Positions 13,541 to 21,285 of a stretch of DNA of 23,261 nt are shown one piece after another. The translations under genes were made by a program, and so were the position numbers. Position 1 is the first letter of the stretch; each line of letters opens with the position of its first letter. The stretch covers positions 1 through 23,261 of the forward strand of contig CAZIQL010000037.1 of NCBI GenBank assembly GCA_964541485.1, in the 5' to 3' direction. The notes beneath the pieces were generated by a model, which was given only the letters and a program-made list of their open reading frames with translations, had not been told where the DNA came from and made no database searches. The DNA is from SIG299 sp964541485. GTDB taxonomy: Bacteria > Bacillota > Clostridia > Lachnospirales > Lachnospiraceae.

Positions 13541-15550
13541 ATGAGTTTGCATTTGTTTTTTTCAGATGGGACAAAAGAATACAGAAATCCGGTAGACGTG
13601 ATGCCGGGAGATTACGTGACGGTGCGTTTGCGTGTGCCGGCGGGACTTCCGAAGATTCCGGTGCTTCATACAAAACGTAGTGCATTACCGATGCGGATTC
13701 AGGAAACAGGTCCGTTGTTTGATTACTACGCAGGAACGATCAGCGTTGGAAATGAAACAGAATGGTATTACTTTTCATTTGAGTATGAAGGAGAGCCTTA
13801 TATTTATGACCGCAGAGGTGTGTGTGGCGATGTAAACTTGTCTTATTGCTTGAAGCTGACGCCGGGATTTTATGTGCCGGATTGGGCAAAGGGAGCGGTG
13901 ATGTATCAGATTTACACCGACCGTTTCTATAATGGCGATGTGAACAATGACGTAATCACCGGAGAATATACCTATATCGGTATGCAGGCAGAACGTGTGG
14001 AAGATTGGAACGCGCCGGTAGCAACTTTAGATGTCAATCGTTTCTACGGTGGAGATTTAAAGGGTGTGTTAAAGAAGCTCAATTATTTGCAGGAGCTTGG
14101 CGTGGAAGTTATCTATTTTAACCCGCTGTTCGTTTCTCCGTCTAACCATAAATATGACATTCAGGATTATGACTACATAGATCCGCACTATGGCGTGATT
14201 GTCAATGACGGCAATATCGGTGACAGTGCATTTGCAAGATACATAAAGAGAACAACGGACAAGGAGAATCTGGAGGCAAGCAATGCATTTTTTGCACGCC
14301 TGGTGGCAGAGATTCACCGCCGTGGAATGAAAGTAATTCTAGACGGTGTGTTTAACCACTGCGGCTCCTTTAACAAATGGATGGACCGGGAAGGTTTTTA
14401 TGCAGAAAGCGGGGAATACGAGCCGGGAGCTTACCAGTCCGAAGACAGTCCTTACCGCAATTTCTTTAAGTTCCGCGATGAAACGGATCATAACTCTTAT
14501 GAGGGATGGTGGGGCTATGAGACATTGCCAAAGTTAAATTTTGAAGAATCGGAGGAGCTGTGCGAGTATATTTGCCGCGTGGGTGCCATGTGGGTTTCTC
14601 CGCCGTTTAACGTAGACGGATGGCGGCTGGATGTGGCAGCAGATTTGGGTCACAGTGAGGAGTTTAACCATAAATTCTGGAAGAGATTCCGCAAGGCAGT
14701 CAGAGCGGCGAACCCGAATGCCGTTATTTTGGCAGAGCATTATGGCAGCGCGGAAAGCTGGCTGCAGGGAGACGAATGGGACACCATCATGAATTATGAT
14801 GCGTTCATGGAGCCGGTGACCTGGTTCTTGACCGGTATGGAAAAACACAGTGATGAGTTTAACGGAAGTCTATTAAACAATCATGAACAGTTTCTTGCGT
14901 CCATGCAACGGGCGATGGCGAGATTTCAGACTGCTTCGATGTATTGTGCAATGAACGAGCTCTCAAACCATGACCATTCCAGATTCTTGACAAGGACAAA
15001 CCGGAAAGCCGGACGTGTCGGAATTTTGGGACCAGCGGAGGCGGAGACCGGAATTAATAAAGCGGTGTTTGCAGAAGCGGTGGTTATGCAGATGCTTTGG
15101 CCGGGAGCACCGACCGTGTATTACGGAGACGAAGCCGGACTTTGCGGCTTTACGGATCCGGATAACCGAAGACCGTATCCTTGGGGAAAAGAAGACAAGG
15201 ATTTGATTTTCCTGCACAAGGAGCTGATCCGGATTCACTGTTCTTACGATGCCATCAAGAAGGGATCGTTTCGGATGCTTCATTGTGAGCACGGAGTGCT
15301 TAGCTTTGGACGCTTTGATAAAAAAGACAGCTTTTTGGTTGCGGTAAATAACAATGAGATGGAGAAGACCGTTACGTTTTCCGTGGAGGAGCTTGGACTT
15401 ACAGATGGTGCGATGGTGAGTCTTCTTTTGACAACACAGGATTATTTTCGTCCGGAGGCAAGATTCTATCCGGTGGAAAACGGAAAGGTTACTTTGCAGA
15501 TGGAACCATATTCTGCTTTTGTATTAAAGAATTTTAACGGGATGAGATGA
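13541..15550 (+). CDS. GH13 alpha-glucan hydrolase (neopullulanase/cyclomaltodextrinase-like)
   Basis: The product is 669 residues, with ATG at 13541 behind AAGGAG. It has an N-terminal beta-sandwich domain (about 1-125, CBM34-like), then the GH13 barrel. The barrel motifs are DGVFNHCG (region I), DGWRLDVAAD with nucleophile Asp364 (region II), ILAEHYG with acid Glu399 (region III) and LSNHDHSR with Asp478 (region IV). A C-terminal beta domain closes the protein. There is no signal peptide, so the enzyme is intracellular and probably cleaves imported malto-oligosaccharides, cyclodextrins or pullulan fragments. The layout is that of subfamily GH13_20, but exact specificity cannot be read. An insert after strand 3 (HYGVIVNDGNIGDSAFARYIKRTTDKENLEA) is longer than usual and might shape the active site. 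Confidence 0.9.
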   Translation: MSLHLFFSDGTKEYRNPVDVMPGDYVTVRLRVPAGLPKIPVLHTKRSALPMRIQETGPLFDYYAGTISVGNETEWYYFSFEYEGEPYIYDRRGVCGDVNLSYCLKLTPGFYVPDWAKGAVMYQIYTDRFYNGDVNNDVITGEYTYIGMQAERVEDWNAPVATLDVNRFYGGDLKGVLKKLNYLQELGVEVIYFNPLFVSPSNHKYDIQDYDYIDPHYGVIVNDGNIGDSAFARYIKRTTDKENLEASNAFFARLVAEIHRRGMKVILDGVFNHCGSFNKWMDREGFYAESGEYEPGAYQSEDSPYRNFFKFRDETDHNSYEGWWGYETLPKLNFEESEELCEYICRVGAMWVSPPFNVDGWRLDVAADLGHSEEFNHKFWKRFRKAVRAANPNAVILAEHYGSAESWLQGDEWDTIMNYDAFMEPVTWFLTGMEKHSDEFNGSLLNNHEQFLASMQRAMARFQTASMYCAMNELSNHDHSRFLTRTNRKAGRVGILGPAEAETGINKAVFAEAVVMQMLWPGAPTVYYGDEAGLCGFTDPDNRRPYPWGKEDKDLIFLHKELIRIHCSYDAIKKGSFRMLHCEHGVLSFGRFDKKDSFLVAVNNNEMEKTVTFSVEELGLTDGAMVSLLLTTQDYFRPEARFYPVENGKVTLQMEPYSAFVLKNFNGMR

Positions 15551-15551
15551 T

Positions 15552-15716
15552 TGTCCTATCGTCGGAGGATGCGGATTTGAGGTGCCTAAAGCGTCAAATC
15601 CGCATTTTGTGAATGCGCTGTTTGAAAAGCATGGACTGAAAAAAGAAGAGTCTGTGATGGTAGGGAAGGACCGCTCTTTGGATGCAGGTGAAGAATCTGC
15701 GGGAGATAATGAATGA
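15552..15716 (+). pseudogene. 3' remnant of a HAD-family phosphatase gene
   Basis: From 15552 to TGA 15716 one frame reads IVGGCGFEVPKASNPHFVNA, then LFEKHGLKKEESVMVGKDRS, then a short end LDAGEESAGDNE. This resembles the C-terminal motif of HAD phosphatases (K-P-x-P-x-x-F...GL...E-x-x-M-V-G-D-x-x-x-x-D-x-x-x-A). Here the metal-binding Asp of VGD is Lys, and the rest of the gene is missing. The remnant fills the gap between the GH13 and SGNH genes and is probably decayed. Confidence 0.6.
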
Positions 15717-15790
15717 GGTAGACAAATCAGAAGAAAAAGTATAGGATAGAAGACAGAGTGGAGAAAATGCTACGTTGGGAGGATAAATGA

Positions 15791-17047
15791 ATGAGAAAAT
15801 TCTGGATGATGATATTATTAGGTGGGGTGCTTTTATTGGCAGCGGGCTGTGGAAATAATAGTGGAGCGGAGGTGCCAACCGCGACCCCGACCGCAGCTCC
15901 GACAGAGAGGGTTGCGACACCGTCATGGACAAACTATCTGACCGAAGAGGACATGCAGGTAGCATCCCCTTGGAAAAGCATTGATAATACAGCACTGGCA
16001 GCCGTGATGAAAAAGGCAGAGGCAGGAGAACCGATTACGATTGCATGTATCGGTGGTTCTATTACACAGGGGTCTATTTCAAGCGGACCGCTGGATTCGG
16101 AAATTAAGACAAAGGCATGTTATGCGGATATTTTCTTTGCCTGGTGGAAGGAGACCTTCTCAAATACGGAAGTAACGGTCATTAATGCTGGTATCGGTGG
16201 TACAGACTCTTATCTTGGCGTACACCGGGTACAGGAGGATGTGCTTGACTACCATCCGGATCTGGTGCTGGTGGAATATTCCGTCAATGACGGCGACAAT
16301 ACTGCCTATAAAAACAGCTATGACAATCTGGTGCGTCGCATTTTAAAGTCGGAGGATGAGCCGGCAGTGATGCTTCTTTTTATGGCGCAGACCAGTCTGA
16401 CTACAGCACAGAATACGCATCAGCTGATTGGGTTTAACTATGGACTCCCGATGATTAGTCATTACAATCTGATCAAGAGCTTTTTTGAGAGTGGACGCTA
16501 TACAGAGGCAGAAATGTCCGGTGATGTGTCGCATCCGTCGGTATTTGGACACGCGATTGTGGGCGAGATGCTTTGGAAGTATCTCAATAATGTGTATGTG
16601 CAGCTGGATACCTATGGGGAACCGACGACCTTTGATAAGAAGGCATTGACAAAAGAACGTTATTTGAATTCTGAGCTGGTTGGAATAGGAGATATTACAC
16701 CAAATGCGATGGGAACGTTTATAGAAACGGACAATTTTAACGGCTGGGGTACCGTATGGTCCTCGACGGAGGGCGACGGAAATATTGTGTTTACAGTGAA
16801 ATGCCGTAATTTAGGTATTTTGTTCTGGCGTTCCACCAGCGGTAATTTCGGTACGTATGAGGTGTATGTGGATGGTGTTTACAAGGCAGATTTACAGGCG
16901 GAATTTTTAGACGGCTGGGGTGCATATGCTTATTCCCAGGAGATTTTTACTTCGGATGAAGAAGCAGAGCATGTAGTGATGCTTAAGAAAAAAGAAGGCT
17001 CCGCAGGGGATGATTTTGTGCTGCTGAGATTGATGTTGTCACATTAA
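15791..17047 (+). CDS. SGNH/GDSL-type esterase lipoprotein
   Basis: The product is 418 residues, with ATG at 15791 behind GGGAGG. A lipoprotein signal (MRKFWMMILLGGVLLLAAGC) puts the lipidated Cys at 20, so the protein is anchored outside the membrane. A Thr/Pro/Ala linker follows. SGNH blocks: IACIGGSITQGS with nucleophile Ser90; the oxyanion Gly in NAGIGGTDS; Asn in VEYSVND; and the Asp-His pair in DVSHPSVFGH. A C-terminal beta-sandwich (about 300-418) resembles a carbohydrate-binding or lipase-accessory domain. Together these suggest a surface carbohydrate esterase, perhaps removing acetyl groups from plant polysaccharides, which would suit a fibre-degrading gut bacterium. The substrate is inferred only. 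Confidence 0.88.
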   Translation: MRKFWMMILLGGVLLLAAGCGNNSGAEVPTATPTAAPTERVATPSWTNYLTEEDMQVASPWKSIDNTALAAVMKKAEAGEPITIACIGGSITQGSISSGPLDSEIKTKACYADIFFAWWKETFSNTEVTVINAGIGGTDSYLGVHRVQEDVLDYHPDLVLVEYSVNDGDNTAYKNSYDNLVRRILKSEDEPAVMLLFMAQTSLTTAQNTHQLIGFNYGLPMISHYNLIKSFFESGRYTEAEMSGDVSHPSVFGHAIVGEMLWKYLNNVYVQLDTYGEPTTFDKKALTKERYLNSELVGIGDITPNAMGTFIETDNFNGWGTVWSSTEGDGNIVFTVKCRNLGILFWRSTSGNFGTYEVYVDGVYKADLQAEFLDGWGAYAYSQEIFTSDEEAEHVVMLKKKEGSAGDDFVLLRLMLSH

Positions 17048-17200
17048 GGAGAGAAATAGAGGCGGTAGGAAACGAGGGTTTGAGTCTCAATTGTTTGTAT
17101 ATGAAATTTTTGAGTTACTTATATACATAAAGTGCTGGAAAATTGTATAGTAAGAGGAAGAAAAATATCTATAAATACAAAAGAACAATGAAAAAGCCTC

Positions 17201-17229
17201 TTGACGTAGTTGATACTGTATGGTATAAC
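17201..17229 (+). promoter_or_regulatory. Sigma-A promoter of the T-box/trpB2 unit
   Basis: TTGACG (17201-17206), a 17-base spacer, and TATAAC (17224-17229). The sequence from 17048 to 17200 holds no ORF, only an imperfect TGTATAT/ATATACA inverted repeat near 17095-17127. Confidence 0.75.
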
Positions 17230-17311
17230 TATATACAAACTTACATTACCATGGTAAAGCGGTAGCGGAGCAGAGAGGTTGTCCGCGGCATATCATGGGA
17301 TGTAACAAACC

Positions 17312-17593
17312 TATGACAGAGAGTAAGTAGCTTTGATGGCACCGGCACAGAGAGCGGCAGAGGGTGGAATTGCCGCACGAGTAATCAAGGGGAATGGGCT
17401 CTGGAGGGCGACCTGAAACATCCGGAGAATCCGGGAGAGTAGGGAAGACGGAGTGGCAGCTTCGTTAGAAAATGCAGCATATGAACCGAACGGGGAGTAT
17501 GCATAAGGAGGATACAAATAGTATCAAGACGGGTGGCACCGCAGGAGTTTACTCTTGTCCCGCGTATTAGCTGGGATGAGGGTATTTTTTATA
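17312..17593 (+). ncRNA. T-box riboswitch, probably tRNA(Trp)-sensing
   Basis: The leader begins with a stem I containing AGAGAG words (17318-17323 and 17350-17355) and a GCGGCA/TGCCGC stem. It contains the T-box ACGGGTGGCACCGCAG (about 17529-17544), whose NCCA-pairing bulge carries TGGCACC. It ends in a terminator: CTCTTGTCCC (17551-17560) against GGGATGAGGG (17573-17582), then TATTTTTTATACC. TGG at 17402-17404, followed by A, fits a Trp specifier codon, consistent with the TrpB gene downstream. Uncharged tRNA(Trp) would favour the antiterminator and switch on trpB2. The specifier is inferred; the T-box itself is clear. Confidence 0.9.
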
Positions 17594-17682
17594 CCTCAGA
17601 GTAGGAAAATACTTTCGGACCGGAAAAAGAATCAGGCGGCATGGACCGCGAGCCCAAGTGAGAGGGCAGAAAGGAGCCGAAT

Positions 17683-19056
17683 ATGAGCAAAGAAATTCCG
17701 TACAAAATTTATTTAGAAGAGAGTGAGATGCCAAAGCAGTGGTATAATCTGCGTGCCGACATGATAAACAAACCGGCGCCGTTACTTAATCCGGAGACAT
17801 TAAAGCCAATGACGGCGAAAGAGCTTGGCGTGGTATTTTGTGATGAGCTGGTGGCACAGGAGCTTGATGATGTAAATCCATACATTGACATTCCGCAGGA
17901 AATTTTAGATTTTTATAAGATGTACCGTCCGGCACCATTGGTGCGTGCGTATTGTCTGGAAAAAAAGCTGCAGACACCCGCAAAGATTTATTATAAGTTT
18001 GAGGGAAACAATACCAGTGGTTCCCATAAATTGAACTCTGCGATTGCACAGGCATACTATGCAAAGAAGCAGGGATTAAAGGGGGTTACCACAGAGACCG
18101 GAGCGGGTCAGTGGGGTACGGCGCTTTCCATGGCTTGTTCTTATTTTGAACTGGATTGTAAGGTATACATGGTAAAGCTCTCTTATGAGCAGAAGCCGTT
18201 CCGTCGTGAAGTAATGCGTACGTATGGTGCTTCGGTGACACCGTCTCCTTCGATGGAAACGAAGGTTGGCCGTAAGATTTTGGCAGATCATCCGGGGACC
18301 GGCGGAAGCCTTGGCTGTGCAATTTCTGAGGCAGTGGAAAAGGCAAGCGAAACCGAAGGCTACCGCTATGTGCTTGGCAGTGTGTTAAACCAGGTCATGC
18401 TGCACCAGACGATTATCGGTCTGGAGACGAAGGCAGCATTGGATAAATATGAGGTCGCACCGGATATTATCATTGGTTGTGCAGGCGGCGGTTCGAATCT
18501 GGGCGGTCTGATTGCTCCGTTTATGGGGGAAAAAATCCGTGGCGAAAAGGATTACCGTTTTATTGCGGTGGAGCCTGCGACCTGCCCGAGTCTGACCAGA
18601 GGTAAATTTGCCTACGATTATTGTGATACCGGTATGGTGTGTCCGCTTGCTAAGATGTACACCCTTGGCAGCAACTACATGCCGGCACCGACGCATGCGG
18701 GAGGACTCCGCTATCACGGCATGAGCCCGACCCTGTCTCAGTTGTATGCAGACGGATTGATGGAAGCAGTGACTGTAAATCAGACAGAAGTATTTGCCGC
18801 GGCAGAAGAGTTTGCAAGAGTCGAAGGTATTTTACCTGCACCGGAGAGCAGCCATGCGATTAAGGTCGCCATCGATGAGGCGATGAAGTGCAAGGAAACC
18901 GGCGAAGAGAAGACGATTGTGTTTGGTCTGACCGGAACCGGATATTTTGATATGTTTGCATATGAGCGTTTCCACGATGGCAAGATGGTGGATTACGTGC
19001 CGACGGAAGAGGATTTGGAGAAGGGATTTGAGAGAATTCCGAAGCTGGATTTGTAA
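17683..19056 (+). CDS. trpB: TrpB2-type (TrpB-like) PLP-dependent tryptophan synthase
   Basis: The product is 457 residues, with ATG at 17683 behind AAAGGAG. The PLP lysine lies in GNNTSGSHKLNSA (Lys116), and the phosphate-binding Gly-rich loop is GCAGGGSNLGG. The extended length and N terminus (about 457 against about 400 residues for TrpB1) identify the TrpB2/TIGR01415 class. The enzyme joins indole and serine to tryptophan and can work without TrpA. No other trp gene is near. Upstream control by a T-box with a probable TGG specifier fits a response to tryptophan starvation, perhaps salvaging external indole. The gene ends 24 bases before cas1, with no visible terminator between them, so read-through into cas1-cas2 is possible. 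Confidence 0.95.
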   Translation: MSKEIPYKIYLEESEMPKQWYNLRADMINKPAPLLNPETLKPMTAKELGVVFCDELVAQELDDVNPYIDIPQEILDFYKMYRPAPLVRAYCLEKKLQTPAKIYYKFEGNNTSGSHKLNSAIAQAYYAKKQGLKGVTTETGAGQWGTALSMACSYFELDCKVYMVKLSYEQKPFRREVMRTYGASVTPSPSMETKVGRKILADHPGTGGSLGCAISEAVEKASETEGYRYVLGSVLNQVMLHQTIIGLETKAALDKYEVAPDIIIGCAGGGSNLGGLIAPFMGEKIRGEKDYRFIAVEPATCPSLTRGKFAYDYCDTGMVCPLAKMYTLGSNYMPAPTHAGGLRYHGMSPTLSQLYADGLMEAVTVNQTEVFAAAEEFARVEGILPAPESSHAIKVAIDEAMKCKETGEEKTIVFGLTGTGYFDMFAYERFHDGKMVDYVPTEEDLEKGFERIPKLDL

Positions 19057-19080
19057 TGATTTAGTAGCGAGCGTGAGTTT

Positions 19081-19986
19081 ATGGGATTTCGGACGCTTGA
19101 AATTAGCCGTGCGGCAGAAATACACATAAAAGAGGGACAATTAGAGATTACAACAGACGATGGGGTTGCAATTGTTCCTATAGAAGACTTAAATCAGATC
19201 ATGGTACATGGTGCTAATATACGACTTTCTACAATGGATTTATCTATTTTAAGTCAAAACAAAGTAGCACTGATGACGCTGGATGACAGATATTTACCGA
19301 CAGCCATTGTGTTGCCCTTTGAAGGTCATGCAAGGCAGTCTAAACTAATGCATGCACAGGTAAACACTTTACATGAGAAATATATGGATTTATGGATTCA
19401 GATTATAAAACAAAAGATAAGCAATCAATCCAGAGCGTTGTCCATTATGGGACTGGATGGTGCCGAAAGAATTGCAGCATATGTGTCAATAGTGGATGAG
19501 GAAAATGTCGATTATTGTGAGTCATTAGCTGCTAAAGAGTATTTCTCATATTATCATGAGGGATTTAACCGAAGAGGCGAGGATCCTATAAACAGCAGGC
19601 TGAATTATGGTTATGCTGTTATCAGAAGTGCAATTGCAAGAAAACTGGTGGCAACCGGTTTCCATCCCACTTTTGGAATACATCATGACAATCAGTTGAA
19701 TGCGTTTCATTTGGCAGATGATTTGATAGAACCATATCGTGCAATTGCTGATTTAGTAGCGCATAACAATATTGCGTCAAATATACAGTTGACAAAATCA
19801 GAAAGAAAAGAATTGGCACATGTATTATATAATGCATGTAGCGTCGACGGAGTCAAGGTAAGCGTTATGTCGGCGATTGATATTATGGTGGAAAGTTTAA
19901 AACGTATTATTTCGGATGATTCGACAGAAACACTGAAGTTACCAATCATTCTACCGATTGAGAGTATGGAGGGGATTATGGAATGA
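19081..19986 (+). CDS. cas1: CRISPR integrase Cas1, type II-A/VI-A-like
   Basis: The product is 301 residues from ATG 19081, with only a weak ribosome site. It begins MGFRTLEISRAAEI, matching the (G)WRTV-type start of type II-A Cas1. The catalytic residues are in place: Glu153 in AAKEYF, His202 in GIHHDNQLNAFHL and Glu217 in DDLIEPYR. Cas1 with Cas2 inserts new spacers at the leader-repeat junction. Upstream, where cas9 (or cas13a) and a tracrRNA would be expected, lies the complete trpB2 stop, so the effector is gone or elsewhere. The region is clearly more AT-rich than trpB2. Its stop overlaps the cas2 start (ATGA). Confidence 0.95.
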   Translation: MGFRTLEISRAAEIHIKEGQLEITTDDGVAIVPIEDLNQIMVHGANIRLSTMDLSILSQNKVALMTLDDRYLPTAIVLPFEGHARQSKLMHAQVNTLHEKYMDLWIQIIKQKISNQSRALSIMGLDGAERIAAYVSIVDEENVDYCESLAAKEYFSYYHEGFNRRGEDPINSRLNYGYAVIRSAIARKLVATGFHPTFGIHHDNQLNAFHLADDLIEPYRAIADLVAHNNIASNIQLTKSERKELAHVLYNACSVDGVKVSVMSAIDIMVESLKRIISDDSTETLKLPIILPIESMEGIME

Positions 19987-20288
19987 GATTACTTGTGATT
20001 CTTAGTCCGACAGAAAAATGGGGAACGAAGACAGAGTATACAAGGTTACGAAAGTTTTTACATAAAGATGGTTATTTGCGAATTGCACCGGAAGTGTATA
20101 TGCGGATAGTGCAAAATAGGAAAGCATCCGAAAAGCATTACAGACGAATTGAAGAGTATGCGCCTAAAACCGGAACAGTAAGACTTTTGCGTTTGACAGA
20201 GAAGCAATATAATAATATATATTTGGTGACAGGTGAACCAGATTATCAGGAAAAAGTAGTTGGCATAAACAGTCATATAATGATATAA
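19983..20288 (+). CDS. cas2: CRISPR adaptation protein Cas2, type II-A/VI-A-like
   Basis: The product is 101 residues; its ATG 19983 overlaps the cas1 stop by four bases. The ferredoxin-like pattern is MRLLVILSPTEKWGTKTEY, then FLHKDGYLRIAPEVYMRI, SEKHYRRIEEYAPKTGTVRLLRLTEKQY and a short tail, matching type II-A Cas2. The Asp usually found at the end of strand 1 (FDLP) is replaced by Ser-Pro (ILSP), removing the proposed nuclease residue; Cas2 nuclease activity is not needed for spacer integration in studied systems. No csn2 follows. A 36-bp repeat begins 66 bases after the stop. Confidence 0.92.
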   Translation: MRLLVILSPTEKWGTKTEYTRLRKFLHKDGYLRIAPEVYMRIVQNRKASEKHYRRIEEYAPKTGTVRLLRLTEKQYNNIYLVTGEPDYQEKVVGINSHIMI

Positions 20289-20354
20289 TATGTCCTGTAA
20301 AGAACTGAATATCAATATTTAGGCATTTAGTAAAAGTACATACTAAATATAGTG

Positions 20355-20390
20355 GTTGAACGACCCGCCAAAAATGGTGCATCGTTCAAC
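20355..20390. repeat. 36-bp near-palindromic repeat, copy 1
   Basis: The ends GTTGAACGA and TCGTTCAAC are perfect 9-bp inverted arms, and the interior CGCCA-AAAA-TGGTG is nearly self-complementary. It is identical to 21175-21210, with a further four shared bases (AGTA) on the right. It lies where a CRISPR leader-proximal repeat would lie after cas2, and its length is typical of type II repeats. The 65 bases before it are AT-rich and contain TTTAGTA/TACTAAA arms. Confidence 0.85.
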
Positions 20391-20508
20391 AGTAGCAAGG
20401 AATGATTTTACAACAAGTAGAGAAAAAGAACTAGCTAATGAAATTATGAGAATTAATCAATCAAAAGTAAAAGCTCCATCTGGAGCACAAAATTATTTAT
20501 TTAAGTAG
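20374..20508 (+). pseudogene. Protein tail fused to the 36-bp repeat
   Basis: A frame open from inside the repeat reads MVHRSTVARNDFTTSREKEL, then ANEIMRINQSKV and KAPSGAQNYLFK, and ends at TAG 20508. It has no ribosome site. The composition from ARNDF onward looks like a real C terminus of a larger protein whose upstream part is missing. Sitting just before a small self-contained gene, it could be the end of a polymorphic toxin followed by its immunity gene. This is inference. Confidence 0.4.
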
Positions 20509-20523
20509 AAGTGAGGAAAATTT

Positions 20524-20922
20524 ATGGTTAAAGAAAAATATTATAGATATTCGGGCGGGAAAATAGTGAGACATGATACAAGTAAGGATTTGTTTTATTC
20601 ACTTGATGAAAATGGTGTTTGGCAACTTGATGGGCATGCAATGTCAAAGTATTTTGATTCTGCTTCAGAATTTGTTGAGATAAGGAATGATTTAGAATTT
20701 TTGTTTAGTTTGGATGAAACACAACAAAAATATTATAGATATTCAGGTGGAAAAATAGTAAAACATGATACAAGTAAGGATTTGTTTTATTCACTTGATG
20801 AAAATGGTGTTTGGCAACTTGATGGGCATGCAATGTCAAAGTATTTTGATTCTGCTTCGGAGTTTGTTGAAATAAATAATCCTATATTAAATATGCCAGA
20901 TTTAGGTGGTAGGAATAGATGA
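20524..20922 (+). CDS. Small protein made of two near-identical ~52-residue repeats
   Basis: The product is 132 residues, with ATG at 20524 behind GAGGA. Residues about 5-55 (KYYRYSGGKIVRHDTSKDLF...YFDSASEFVEI) recur at about 69-119 with one Arg/Lys change. The DNA copies (20534-20688 and 20726-20880) differ at only about ten positions, nearly all synonymous, so the duplication is recent but the protein has been under selection. The repeat unit is Tyr/Asp/Ser-rich and soluble, with no membrane segment. I do not recognise it. Its position after a possible toxin tail suggests an immunity protein. Confidence 0.65.
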   Translation: MVKEKYYRYSGGKIVRHDTSKDLFYSLDENGVWQLDGHAMSKYFDSASEFVEIRNDLEFLFSLDETQQKYYRYSGGKIVKHDTSKDLFYSLDENGVWQLDGHAMSKYFDSASEFVEINNPILNMPDLGGRNR

Positions 20923-21237
20923 TTTATACAAAAAAATTAATGAAACGTTGAATTTTATTTATAAGGTTCATGCAAATCAATTTGATAAGGCGGGGTGCCT
21001 TATGTATTTCATCCTTTTACTGTTGCTCAAAGTATGAAAGATGAAGATTCAATTTTAGTGGCTTTATTGCACGATGTCGTTGAAGATACGGATGTGACAT
21101 TGGAAGATTTGAAACAAATGGGGTACAATGATAAAATTTTAGCAGCATTAAATGTGTTAACACATTTGCCTGGTGTTGAACGACCCGCCAAAAATGGTGC
21201 ATCGTTCAACAGTATATATTCAAACATATTAGCATAA
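20906..21237 (+). pseudogene. Frameshifted and truncated HD hydrolase (RelA/SpoT HD-like)
   Basis: From GTG 20906 one frame reads VGIDDLYKKINETLNFIYKV, then HANQFDKAG. At a GGGG run (20992-20995) a missing base moves the reading to the next frame, which continues PYVFHPFTVAQSMKDEDSIL, then VALLHDVVEDTDVTLEDLKQ and ALNVLTHLPG. These match the HD domain of SpoT-like (p)ppGpp hydrolases: DKAGxPYxxHP and ALLHDVVEDT. The 36-bp repeat at 21175 replaces the rest, including the final conserved Asp region. It is inactive on both counts. Confidence 0.7.
21175..21210. repeat. 36-bp near-palindromic repeat, copy 2
   Basis: Identical to 20355-20390; identity continues for AGTA on the right and stops at once on the left. 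It cuts off the HD gene. The two copies enclose 784 bases. Confidence 0.85.
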
Positions 21238-21250
21238 AATAAAAATGCAA

Positions 21251-21279
21251 TTGCATTTTCGCTGAGTTCAGTGTAAAAT
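21251..21279 (+). promoter_or_regulatory. Sigma-A promoter of the putative antitoxin RNA
   Basis: TTGCAT (21251-21256), a 17-base spacer, and TAAAAT (21274-21279). It directs transcription through the 50-nt structured repeats and into the PBECR4-like gene. Confidence 0.75.
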
Positions 21280-21285
21280 GTAATT

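Noticed and set aside
20355..21210. A normal CRISPR array
   Set aside because: Only two copies of the 36-mer exist, 784 bases apart, with no ~30-bp spacers anywhere in the window. Reported as repeats, not as an array.
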